Shown: positions 23,777 to 35,090, counted from the stretch's first letter. The stretch is 64,000 nucleotides of DNA from Cephalotrichum gorgonifer (GCA_900312665.1 ONZQ02000001.1:3250665-3314664); one strand, 5' to 3'. Made by a program: numbers and translations. Notes: generated from the letters alone by a model not told the origin.

Positions 23777-24096
23777 TTCTTTTTTGAACCTTTTGCACAT
23801 CTCGAATTCACTCAGTAACACGAAAACCGGAGGCAACAAGGCCTTGAAGGCTGAAGTCATCGTCAACGCAAGATCTCTCCATTGTTCAAGAGCTCAACCG
23901 GACGATACGTTATCTTTAACAGCTGTACTTCGTTGGGTAGGTGACCAGGGGGTGGGTGCCGAAAAATACAGCCGTCTCCTGCCTGCCAGAACGGAACCCT
24001 GCACCATGATTCAGGTTGGAGAGCTCGAACGTGCTGGGATCCGGGCATGCCATTATTCTGATTCCTCCCAATTTCGTTCCATGTGAGGACCCAAGG
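23777..24096. other. intergenic region between tRNA-Arg and the NACHT-ankyrin gene
   Basis: 320 bp containing the Pol III stop signal of the tRNA gene and, further right, the presumed 3' UTR of the minus-strand NACHT-ankyrin gene. Nothing else seen. Confidence 0.6.
23780..23785 (+). terminator. Pol III terminator (T6) of tRNA-Arg
   Basis: A run of six T residues starts 4 bp after the tRNA end, as expected for RNA polymerase III termination. Confidence 0.8.
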
Positions 24097-27000
24097 TCAC
24101 AGGATCGGTCCATGGAGGAGCCGAGGCAGGTGGATCCGCCTGCCAATATTACTCTTAGGCTGGTAGGCATTCTTCATATCCTCCCGCTGTTGCTGTAGTG
24201 CGTGGTAGTCTCGGCCTTTCGCATCCTGGATACTCTCTTCGGCACCGTGGTATAGCAGCTCGCTTATAACCGAGTCCTTATCCCAGTGCGCCGCCCGGTG
24301 CAGCGCCGTCTGCCCCTCCTTGTTCTGGAGGTCAATATCTAGGCCGCTGCCCAAGAACGTCTGGCACAGCCAGCGCACCACCTCGAGGCGGCCCCATCCA
24401 GCCGCTATCATGAGTGCCGTGTTGCCCTCCTCGTCGCGGATGTTGACGTTGAGGTCCGGAAACCTCGATCGCATGTGTTTGAGCATGTCCAGGTGGCCCC
24501 ACGACGCAGCGAGCATAAAGGCCGTGCTGCCCTTGAACTCGTCGCACTCGTTGATGTCGACGAGCTGGCGGGTTTCAGCTTCCGTCATCTTGCAGACTTC
24601 GTCAAAGATCTCAATGTCGCCGCCTCTGGCTGCCCACAGGACCGCCGATCGTTTCGAGTGACACTCGTGCTGGATTTGTGCCCCCCTCTTTAGGAGCTCG
24701 CTGGCGATTATTCGGTATTTATCCCGGCTGTTGTTGCCCAGGGTGTATGACAGTGGCGTCCCGCCGCCGTCATCCGTCATCGACTCGCCGATGTTGATGT
24801 CGGCGCCGTTATCGATGAGCTTAAGGGCGCACGAGCTATGACCCTTCAGCGAAGCCCAGAGGAGCGCTGTCCGGCCCCACTCCTCGCGCCGATCGATCAG
24901 GTCCAGCGAAGTCATCTCGCGTAGCTTCCTAATAATGTTGTCGACGATGGGAACCCGTCCGTAGCGTGCGGCCCAATGTAGGGCCATCTTTCCCCGCCTG
25001 TCCGTGATAGTAGGATTGGCGCCCTTTTCGAAGAGATAGACCACCATGTCATTGTGTCCCCACCCGCTCGCCCAGTGAAGTGGCGTGGAGCCCTTGATGA
25101 CGCACCTCTGGTTGACCAGTCCCGGAAACCTGTCAATCAGGAAATGCATTATCTCGCTGCGGCCCTTCCCTGCCGCCCAGTGAACCGGCATGTGGCCCTG
25201 ATCGTCCCCGATTTCCACATCGGCCTTTGCCTCTACTAGGAGCCTCACGCAGGCAGTGCTGGCCGTGCTGCCGCCCTTGTGGTCATTCCAGCCGATCACG
25301 GCCCGGTGCAGCGGCGTCATGCCCCGCCCGTCCTGGGCGTTGACCTTCACCATCTCGCCTTGGCTCAGTAGCATTTGCAGGACTCTGTGCCGGCCGAGCT
25401 TTCCGGCGTAGTGCAGAGGCGTGCCCTTGAACTGCGTCTCCGTGTCCGCCTTGGCCCCGTGGTCGAGCAATATGCGCAGGATCAGCACTTGCTCCCGTTC
25501 TGCTATCTTACTGTTTCCCAGTGCGAGACATATGGCAGCTTCGCGCCCCTCGTGCAAAGTCGAGCGCGAGAAGACGTCCGCCATGGCCAGCACAGACACG
25601 TGGACAGCTACCGGCAAGCCTTGCATTGAGGCGCAATGAAGTGCTCTGTTCTTGAACTCTTGGGTCATAAAGGTCGACCGAATGTTCCCCATTATCCACC
25701 GAATGTGTCCCAACATCGACTGGGTGTATCCCAACATCGAACTACCCCATGCACGGGAACGACTACCCGAATTTGCTTTTAGTGGCTCCTGTTCTTGGCG
25801 CTCAAGGTCGCTTATGAGATTTTTTTTCCAGTCACACAAAAGATCCACGAGCATCCCTCCCTGCTTCGGATCGAGCAGGGCTTTGAGTTCATGCCTGCGA
25901 CTTGGGTTGGTCTCGTTCCATCTGAGAGAGACATGGTGCTTCATGTATTCAAGAACATAGACGAGGAACGGGAATTTGTTGAGCATCTCCATGAAATCGT
26001 TGATTTGTTCTTTCTTGTTGTCGCGGGGAGAGTGTTCCATGCCTTTCGACTCACGGTTTGCCAGCTTCAAACACGTGAAGCATGTTTCTTCTAGCGTCGT
26101 CTTCTCGTTTGGTCCGTTACTTTCGACAATTGGATTCCCTCCGATCTTGGGGTTCCTTTTCACCAGGAATTTTTTGGCCGAAGGGTGTAGGAACTGAACT
26201 GTTATCTCTGTTAGGATCTTCTGTCAAAGGCTGGATTGGAATAGTCGGGCCTGAGTAACCCACCAGTTCTTTCTTCGCTATCTTCTCGAGCCTCGAGAAA
26301 GTTTCCACTGATTTTCATAATCTTCCCCGCCATATCTTCTTTTCGGAAGTCGTCGAGATAGTCAGAAGATCGGCCGTCAGTCTTCGACAACACTTCGACT
26401 TTTGGCTGGACCCACGCGTGGGTGAACTCGTCCAAAGTAAGGGACCTCCCTACATTTACGGCGATACGGAATATTCTCCCCGCTGACGTTGCGAGTCCAT
26501 TGTTGTCCTTGACGTTGGCCATCACCCTTTTCAAGAGCTTTTCGTAGAGATCCTCGACTTCCTGCAGCCCATCTGATCCTTTCCCCGGCTTTACCAGGCC
26601 CTCAATGAACATCTCAATATCTTTGTAGCCGGCTGGGTGGACTCCGTCCGTGCAGCTCTTTACTAACACAAGCATGGCAATCTTCGCCCACAGAAATATG
26701 TTGCTCGAGTTGCGGGCAAGCTGTGTGCTCAGCTCTCTTACCTGGTTAGAGTCCAGGTTCCAACCATACCTACGGCTGGCATCTTTGAATCTCTCTAGCA
26801 CGTACGCGAGGATGTCCTCGTAGTTGCTTTTATCCTGCTCAATCGTGAATACACGCCCCTGGGTTCCATCCACACCGTTCAAAACTCTCTGGATCGTAGT
26901 GTCAGGCTGCATGGCCAGGAGGAGCTTGAAGACCCACTTGCTCTTTGTTCCAGATTGAAATAGTCGGACAAGAACCGTTTCGGCGCATTGCAGAGGTTTG

Positions 27001-29993
27001 TCAGCTTCGTCAAGTCCATCTACAACCACGTACGCCTTGACGGGGGCGGGATGATTCAACAAGCTCTCGAATATTCTGTCCAGTGCATCTTCTGGCCAAA
27101 TATTTCCGTCCTCGTGTGTTTCTGACGGGGAGTAGTGACTTCTTAATTCGTCCGAGTTGCTGGAAGATGTAGCCCGGTTCTCTGAGTCCACTCCCTCCTT
27201 GAGCTTGAGGAACTCCTCCTGATAATGAGGGTAGAGAGAGGTATTGTGCTTAAGAAGCTGGTATAGCAAAGCCTGAAGCATAACATGTCGGGACCGGAGA
27301 GCTTCGAATCGTGAGCTAAAGAAGAAGGTCGCGAGGATTGCCGATTCCTTTTCGGCGATAGTTTTGAGGTGTTCTTCCACAAAGAAGTGGCACAGAACGC
27401 TCTTCCCTGACTGTGGTTTTCCGAGAATCTGGAGCTGGGCGTGGCCATCCGCAGAATGCCACTTCCTTTTCTGTTCACTTTTCTCGACCCAGGACAAGGT
27501 ATCTTTATGTCGCTCGGCAATCTCGAGGAGCTTGGTAGGACCTTTGTTTGTCACGGACTTGACAGCGTTGCTTTGCAGCAAATAACGGAGGCATTCTAAA
27601 TGAGTACGCAAGCCAAAAGTGAGTCTCGGCCCTTCCATTCCGTGCCTATATCAGTATGCCAAGATAGGGTATCATACCTTCGACTTCCTTGTTGGAGACT
27701 TCGATGAAGTCTCTGAAGAGGCCCCTCAAATAGTGGCGCTCTTCATGCGTGACGAGAAGCTTGCAGCTGTACCTGTTCGCCAGCCACATGTTTAACCTCT
27801 GGACACAGTGAATAAAGCGACCTAGGCCTGGGCTCGCAGGAATGCTGTGGAGGTCACTGATGACAATCATCAGCGGCTTGACTTTCAAGCCGCCTTTTTC
27901 GTCGCGGAGAGCGTTGGTTAACGTATCTGTGATTGTGCGTACAATCTCGGACCCGAGATGCTCAGCGGCGGCTTGTAGTCGATCCACCAGATCTCCGTGT
28001 GCTATCAAAGTCTCCGTCGACTCGGCAGTATCGCGCATTATCCGATTCAGAAGCAAGGCGCAGGTGCTCGTGAAAGCTTTTTGGCCACTCGAGCCTGGCG
28101 CTTTCCACGAGGACACAATGAAGTGAAATAGGGAGAGCATCAGAGCCACAAGAGGCACGCCCTCCGCAACTTCATCGCTGTCTTCGGGGATCAAGATGTC
28201 TAGCTTGTTGCACTCGACATGGAGGATATGATAGCGAGGGCAGCAGTTTCGAAGTGCTTCGCATAGATGAGAGAGATGCCACTCTTTGCCTCCAATGATG
28301 CGAAGGCATTCTGGTGTGTCGGAAGTCTGCCAGCGAATGAAATGCTGATTCCGAAGTACGGCGAAAAGTAGGGGCTCTTCAACGTTACATGCAGCGTTTT
28401 GTGCGTCAGTCCGAGGCGAGTAAATCGTTATCGACCCTTTTGCAGGCTGTCGAAGTTTTCCCAGAAATCTGACCGGCTTAAAATCAATATTGTTGGGCAT
28501 TAAGCGACATTCTTCCCCACCGATGACAGGTTCTGAGCTTGTTTCCTTGTCTGAAGGGCTGTTGACCTCCAGCTTGGGGTGTAGTGGCGGCTGGTCGCGA
28601 ACGACTGGTTTCTGCGCCGGGTAGAACGCGTGAACTAGTTCCCAAATGTTGTCGACGATTTGCTGGTACAGTATGTCGTCGTTTCCGGCGAATTGCGCCA
28701 ATCCAAAAACTCCCACGTCATTTTCAGTGTACGGTGTCTTGAGGGGGCCGATAACTCTGGTGTTTCGTTCGTCCATCTGTGGCAGTCGAGCCCCGACAGT
28801 GTCATTGCACACGACGACCAGGCCCATCTCACCACGGCCTTTAGTAGGATCTGGGTTATCCTGATAGTCCTGGAAGATCTAACACATCCATGTATATCAG
28901 CACTGCAAAAGGCCGGATCCAAGGAGTGAGTTTCCCCGTTTATACTAACTGGGACCGCAAGCGATGAACTAGGCGCGTCGACGAATTCTACTAGAATCGT
29001 CGACGGAGACGCATCAGGTTCCTGTTGAGGCCTGGTTAGTTACTACCCTTCGAAGCTTACGACTAAAATCGTAGTCGCGTCGAGTGTCTGGGGTTCCCTA
29101 CAACAACTGTGCCTGTCGGTGTTATCTCCGGCACGCCTAGTACGTTCCACCTGGCTACGAAGCTCTCGATTGCTATTTTGCACTTCTTTACTGACTCTTC
29201 AAAGGAGTCGGCTTCAGGCGTGGGGGAGCCTCCATATATAGACACACGTGCCGAGTCGAAACCCTCAAGGGGGAGGAAGTCGGCAATCCACATCTCGCTG
29301 GTCTTGAAGCTCCTCACCCAGAAATCGTACGGATGATAGCCTGCGCCGACCGGTGTTAGGACAATGATTCTTGGACTGATTAGCTTCATTTTCAAGAGGG
29401 CCGAGGACAATTGAAAACACGTGGAACAGCGGTTTTTTTTTTTTTTTTTTAGGGGGGGGGGAGGTCANNNNNNNNNNNNNNNNNNNNACGTAGACGTTTT
29501 CGTTTTTTTTTTTTTTTCGGGGTTTTTCGGGGGGGGGGTTAGGTCCAGGGGTCCAACTAAGGAATTGAACTGCAAGTCCTTACATGTACCTACTCTACTC
29601 TGGGTCTGCACGTCTGAGGGCGGCTGTATGGGGTGATGCCATCAAAGAGTGGATCGATCCAAAGATCGAAGCGCCCCTTTTGCTTGTTGCCGAATATATT
29701 CTCGGCATCTCGAGTCGATATTTTCAATGCTTGGGAGAACTTATTCCGTGGGAAGTCCTCTGGCCTGCTCTTGAATTTTACCACGGCCGTCTGCGTGTTT
29801 GCATCAAACGGGGCAAGTATGAGCTTATCGACATGCTTGTAATGGAGGCTTTGCGGGTCTTGGTCAGTCGTTTTTGTCCTGAATCGTAGCCCATTGTCGA
29901 GTCCATAATGAAGCGTGTCTCTCAGCGTCGAGCAATCGAGGTTCCGGATGCGGAAAGGGTGCAGCTCGCGTGGGACAGAACATGCTTCGGATG
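24097..29993 (-). CDS. NLR-like protein: decayed hydrolase, NTPase-like segment, NACHT, ankyrin repeats (5' end open)
   Basis: Exons complement(29594..29993), (29102..29375), (28950..29021), (27678..28878), (26264..27595) and (24097..26207) join with consistent phases. Order: an N-terminal segment (HPFRIRNLDCSTL... to FDGITP); the first part of a SesB-like alpha/beta-hydrolase (IIVLTPVGAGYHPYDFW, SEMWIADFLPLEGFDSARV) without its nucleophile elbow; the last part of such a domain (GLVVVCNDTVGARLP); a segment with a Walker-B-like PLMIVISDLHS but no P-loop; then a NACHT NTPase with Walker A GKPQSGKS and Walker B YVVVDGLDEAD; then TVQFLHPSAKKFLV, a version of the IRFxHxSxxDFL motif that follows fungal NACHT domains; finally about 12 ankyrin repeats. 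No Met precedes the first exon in frame. It either has another 5' exon or continues from the hydrolase gene at 30163..31506, whose last exon splices in frame. A 20-N gap lies in an intron. Role in self/non-self recognition is inferred from architecture. Confidence 0.8.
28976..29005. repeat. near-perfect inverted repeat within a small exon
   Basis: CGTCGACGAATTCTA and TAGAATCGTCGACG are reverse complements except for one extra A in the left arm, separated by a single C. The 30-bp palindrome lies inside the 72-bp exon 28950..29021 of the NACHT-ankyrin gene. Confidence 0.8.
29468..29487. other. assembly gap (20 N)
   Basis: Twenty N bases flanked by long T, G and A homopolymers, which look like low-quality sequence next to a gap of unknown true size. 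The gap falls inside the inferred intron 29376..29593, so it need not damage the coding sequence. Confidence 0.95.
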
Positions 29994-30162
29994 CTGTTCA
30001 ATTCGCTGTGAGCGAAGGGGTGTCGATTCGGTGGGTGTGGATGGGTGCTTTCGGGCTAATCCAAGGCTTTATTTAGAGATGATCTCGTGAAACTATGTAT
30101 CTGCCAACAAGGCCTTTTTGGACAGGTATTCGGCCATCATTGTATCACCACCAGGACGCATA

Positions 30163-31506
30163 CTAACCCAATGTCGCTGGGCCCCCAAGTCTGGCTAAGC
30201 GTTCGCGGAGCTCTCCGTCTTCGTACACGGATTCGCCCGTTTCAGGCAGACCAATCTCTTCTGCCTTTTTGAAATATTCGTTCATCATAAACCCCATGTT
30301 TTTGTACACCTCCTTGAAGCGAGAATCCTCAGGCGTAGGAAACTTGCACAGCGCGGAGTGGGCGCAGTCCATGGGTATGCTCCGGGTCTCTGCCAGCTTC
30401 GCGGAGCCTTCATGAACAATAACCTAACGAAAAAAACGAAAAAAAACACGCGCGCCCTTGTCAGCGCTTCAATGAAATACACATATCAGGCTTCGTGACA
30501 ATGATACAGGTGCAGATACTTACTGTTTCCCTGCCGGGGAGGATACGTTGGGTCTCAGTCTCGTAGAAACTGAGAATTTCGATGCCATGACGGGTCTTTC
30601 TCATGAAGTGTTGGTTGATGCTAAGAACCGTGTCTGAGTATTGCTGGAGCTCCGTCGCAAGTTGGTTGGGCTTTCTCCCCCAGGCGACCGCCTTGATCTT
30701 GACGAGATAGTTGAGAAGCTTGGCGGTATCCGTGCCATCATGAGGAGTGCCGAAGAAGATGATACCCACCGTCGACCTGTGGATTAGATCGTTTTCTGGC
30801 TTGGGGTCCCCGTAACAGAAGTTGAGGGCCTGCGACGTCAGGCCGGCCCGGAATGGTACGGAGTGTTTGTCGAGCAACCGAGAGAACACTTACAGCTTTG
30901 ACAACCAGCCCACCTAGACTATGACAGAGGAACACGATAGGCTGGTTGCTTGATTTTTAGCATTGTGATGCTTCTGGCCGTAGCCGAGATCTGTAACATA
31001 AAATGTGGGCTTACCCTGGAATTGGCGCCCTGGCGCTCGACTATCAACTTATTGACGAGGGACTCGGCATGGGTTTCGATGCGCCCCTTGCGTTTGTCGT
31101 CGAATGGATCGGCATTGTATCCGAACGACAGACTCCGGCATCTTCTTCCAATCTTCTGGAGGAACGCGTTGTCGGATATCCACACTCTCTCGGTGTGCGG
31201 GTGTTTCCATGACTTTTCGTTACCACCTCCGAGACCGTGAACGAAGACCAAACTGTCGACAGATGTGGGTTAGCCGTCTAGTTTCCTACACCCATCGAGT
31301 GTGCTGGCTTTAAATGACCCTCCGTATACCCGGGAACCTTACTCGACTTCTGCTTCATCGGCTGTGGGAACATCCCCTGGTCGAGGATAGACAACGTCGA
31401 GAGTAAACTGATCAGGGGCCTGCAAAACCAGCGTGGATCTTCATCAGCGCAGGTCTTTATATCTTGGGTTCAAAGATGAGACGAGCTCGTTCATCTCACT
31501 CACCAT
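30163..31506 (-). CDS. SesB-like alpha/beta-hydrolase (putative NLR effector domain)
   Basis: Exons complement(31504..31506), (31343..31419), (31015..31252), (30894..30941), (30524..30829) and (30163..30423) give 310 aa. The first coding exon would be the ATG alone (ATG|GTGAGT), spliced to GCCCCTGATCAG to read MAPDQFTLDVVYPRPGD. Features: LVFVHGLGGGNEKSW (oxyanion region), nucleophile elbow CHSLGG with Ser in G/C-H-S-x-G, TVGIIFFGTPHDGTD, EILSFYETETQRI and VIVHEGSAKL with a later MDCAHSALCKF holding the likely catalytic His. This is the SesB-like lipase/esterase family found alone or as the N-terminal effector of fungal STAND receptors. It stands directly upstream of the NACHT-ankyrin gene on the same strand. 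Its stop codon (30163..30165) overlaps a GTTAGT donor at 30162..30167 that would splice in phase to 29993, making one protein of about 2105 aa. Confidence 0.85.
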
Positions 31507-32449
31507 CTTGAATCAACAGTGCTTGTACTGAGGTGTGGAAAGTTGGCATACGCCCCACGGAGGTTGAGAGAAACAAAAGTTGTATTATAGCCAGTTCGTG
31601 AAGGAGAGGAGAAAAACTGATAGGGATCTGGCAAAGAGGGGGCATCGCATCGCCCGCCCATGAAGTGCTTGGAGTACACAGCCTGCATACATGCCCACAC
31701 CCTCAAGACCCAGGCTCCATGTACACACACACACACACAGCTTTAACCAGGCTGTGGCCAAGCTGCATAAGTCCTGGAACCCACGGTCCAATTTAACTAT
31801 AACAATCTAATGGAGAGAAGAAAATGAGTGGCTGGGCTTATAAATGAAAGCAAGGTGTAGAAGGACTGCTCCTGAGATGGGGGCGGCTGCTTCATTCTTT
31901 GTAGGGAAACAGCAGACAGTGATAGAGCAAAGAGAGCATCGAAAATCATTCGCACATCATGGGAACTGCAAAAGTATACCATGCTTGGATTCACCCATTG
32001 ATCCACTGCCTACCTGTGAGGTTCTTGGTCAGGCAGGCTCTGGTGTAACCCTTGGCACAACGCCACGGCGCATCTACACGCCCAATCATTCCCGCCCACG
32101 AAGTTGGTCACATCCTTGGTTCTGACGCGATTGTATGTCTTGAATGTGAGCCCGGGAGCACATGCAATATTTGGAGGCACTTCAATTCGGCACAGTCTTT
32201 CTTTGTTGGTAAATATTTTTCCCTCATTGATCATTTATCCTTCATCATTCAACATTCTTCTGTCCACCCCCATTGCATTCCATTGGCCGTTTACCATGGA
32301 TCCATCCGCACTCGATCATCCTAGAATGATTCCGGAAGCGCTGTTATATCAAGGGGCATTCGGCCTGAAACCTGTAGTCTGAAAGCTGCGGCTACCTGTC
32401 TTAAGACGGCTTCCCTCTGCATGATTTCCAACAGCATCGATGACCAGCC
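31507..32449. other. divergent intergenic region
   Basis: 943 bp between the SesB-like start (minus) and the DUF7924-type gene (plus). It contains a short CA repeat near 31723 and presumably both promoters. No gene was seen. Confidence 0.5.
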
Positions 32450-34115
32450 ATGGCGAAACCCCGAGCCCGAGTGAGAAGTTGTGCAGGGGACACTACCCAA
32501 TCTCTGGCAAGTAGATTGACGAGGATACCTGCTATGGATGGCAGTTTTCAGGTTGATCCTGCCGGGAACGGTACAGAGAGACCACTCACCGACGACAGCT
32601 TGGGTGGCCCTCCCAGAAACCTCCCCGCAACATCCTGGGATGCGGATGAGCTCCTACAAAAGGAGCCTCCTCCTCTCAACGACGATTACCCGGCAGACGA
32701 GAGCCAATCTACAGGCGAACGTCATGACAACTGGCAGTACCCCCCCGAGTTCTGGGATAGACTATCTACGGTCCCGCTGACACGTCACGCCCTGAGGGAA
32801 TTCGATCGGCGGACTAGAGCACTCGTCCAGCTACCCAGCGGCGCCACCGCCAAGGACATCGCCGTCAGAAGGCTTTCTCGGTTTGCAAGACAAGGCGGCC
32901 CAGACCTGTGTGATCTTAGAGATGTAAGCATTCCCTTCGTTCGTATACAAGCCGACATGTCTCTTGCCCGCTTACCTTACCCTTTAGCATCCATATCCAA
33001 CGAAACACAAAGGTACAGGTGCTGTACGCTCAGACGACCCGTCGACCACGCCCCAAACCCCGGCAAGCACCACGCCGGACGCGGGAATGGCCGGTCGCAA
33101 GAAGAAACAGGCGTCAATATACGACCGAGCCTTCGGGCAGCACTTGGCAGACCATAACATCTACCTGACTTATGACTCCCGGGAGCCGAGCCTGGGGGAA
33201 GTGACGGCGGCGATAACGGTGCCCAGGCCGTCGCTATCGCTTTCCAACTTCTCCGATGGCGCATTCAGGGCCTTCCGGGATAGCAGTGCTCGGGCAAGGG
33301 ACGAGGACGAAGTGCTATGCCGCGTGGTCCCGACGATCTGTGGCGCGGGGCAGGACGAGTCCCTAAAGGCGAGGAATACACTATTCAGGAACCTGGAGCC
33401 GCTGACGGACGGTACGCTGGCCGCAGCCATGCCGGATATCTATTACGGCTCACGCCCTGGACAGCTCGACCGAGATGTCCGCGACATTCTCGGTAGGCGC
33501 ATTGCCCCATCGACGACGGGAGAGAGGCCCATAGTGCCCAACTTCTCACTTGAAGTCAAGGGCCCGCTCGGCAGCCCAGGTGTGGCGAGACTGCAAGCTT
33601 GCTATAACGGAGCGATCGGGGCTCGTGCCATGCACAGCCTGCGGAGCTGGGGCAGAGGTGCGCCGGCGTACGACGAGGCGCCCTGCGCGTTCAGCTCAAC
33701 GTACACCGACGGCACGCTCAGGCTGTTCGCCCACCACATGACCGCTCCGGCGGCTCCGGGAGGCGAGCCGGGATACCACATGACCGAGATTGAAGCCTTC
33801 GCGATGACGGGCAACCGCGAGTCCTTCGTGAAGGGGGCCGCCGCGTTTAGGAACATTAGAGACCTAGCCAAACGGCTCCGCGACAGCTCTATCCGGGACG
33901 CCAACACCCGAGCGTCCCTGCTCGGGACGGGGGCTGTCGAAGGCCTCGCGCGTGAGATCGAGGGCGAGAGCGGGGACCGGCCGGCCTACAAGGTCGTGGG
34001 CGGCGGCGCTGCCCCCCCGGAGTCCACAGGACGCAGACGAAGACGCCGACGCTACGAGCAGTGGTGCGCTTCCGCGCCACGTTGCCGCCATGGGGGGCAG
34101 ACCCTCTGGGGATGA
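32450..34115 (+). CDS. DUF7924-type fungal protein, PD-(D/E)XK-like, 3' end probably frameshifted
   Basis: Two exons, 32450..32923 and 32988..34115, give 533 aa as read. The intron (64 bp, GTAAGC donor, TTTAG acceptor) joins DLCDLRD to HPYPTKHKGT. The N-terminal part is acidic and disordered; from about 190 comes a domain I recognise from a fungal family with many paralogs (AFGQHLADHNIY, VPRPSLSLSNFSDGAF, NLEPLTDGTL). MPDIYYGSRP (about 307) followed by NFSLEVKGP (about 343) resembles the D...E-x-K core of PD-(D/E)XK nucleases; this is my inference. The C-terminal 30 residues are Arg-rich and unlike the family. A run of seven C at 34012..34018 lies just before; after it, the +1 frame codes for a natural-looking acidic tail (SPQDADEDADATSS) up to a stop at 34192..34194, so a one-base error or mutation is likely. 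The start could also be the Met at 32534. Confidence 0.7.
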
Positions 34116-35090
34116 CGACGAGGCAGGTTCACGTTCTACCTCTCGGAATCTACCCGTATTTGCTGCGGATGGCCATCCACAGCAAGCCAGTTAAGAACCC
34201 GTGACGCCGGGCCTCAATGGCCCGTCCTCGTCCACGAGGTTTCCGCCGGGCATCTCACCGGGCACCGGACATGTCGGTCGCAAGCACGCCCGGCTATCAC
34301 CCGACGGGCACCCTGAATGCAAGAGGGTCCGGCACTCACCCACGGCCCGCACACGCACAGTTGGGTCCCCTGCAGCCACGGACTCGCGATAATCGTGGCA
34401 AAAAGAAACAAAACATACAACACCAGGGATTCGCTGGTCGTCACCGACCCAACTACTAGTCTAGCGCTTCGCGGTTTATGTATAGGGGAGCGGACGGGAC
34501 CCTCAGTTCTCCGCGAGCTGTGGTCGTATGTATCTGTGATGGTCCATTGTGGAGAATATATGGGACCGGAGTGATGGTCGGAGCAGGTTTATATTGAAGA
34601 TCATTTGCTCTTTCCCCACCCCCCAATCCTCTGTTCACTTACTCTTCCCATACCCTCCTTTCATATCTTCATCTGACTATCCCTCTTATGCTATCTAGCC
34701 AATCATTTTGAGGCCGCGACAAGGCCCTAGTGCCCTTCTTCTTTCCTATATATCCTGACACGTGTGTAGCGGTAAACTACACTATTACTGCATTCTCTCT
34801 TCGCTGGTTCCTCCCTTCCCACTACAGTATCGGAGGTCGAGATGCGTCTACGCGGTTAGCTGGTCGGCTCCTGCGGTTGCCTTCTCACGAATGAAAAGTC
34901 CGGGGGAGACCCATGACCCATGCCTACAGGATGCGGCAAAGTAGGTCGCATCATAGCGTTCAAGCATATTTCGACCAAACCTCGAGATAGACCATAGCCC
35001 GTAATGTTTCACCGGGTTCGTAGACCACGGACCCAAAGCCTTGTGAAGAAGAAAGATCATACTATTGCTACGGTGGGAAAAGATAATCTC
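34116..35090. other. 3' flank of the DUF7924-type gene, then intergenic
   Basis: The first part, to about 34392, stays open in the frame of the probable original C-terminus except for one TAA at 34192, and codes for a basic tail (CKRVRHSPTART). Beyond that nothing coding is seen up to the stop of the patatin fusion gene at 35091. Confidence 0.5.
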
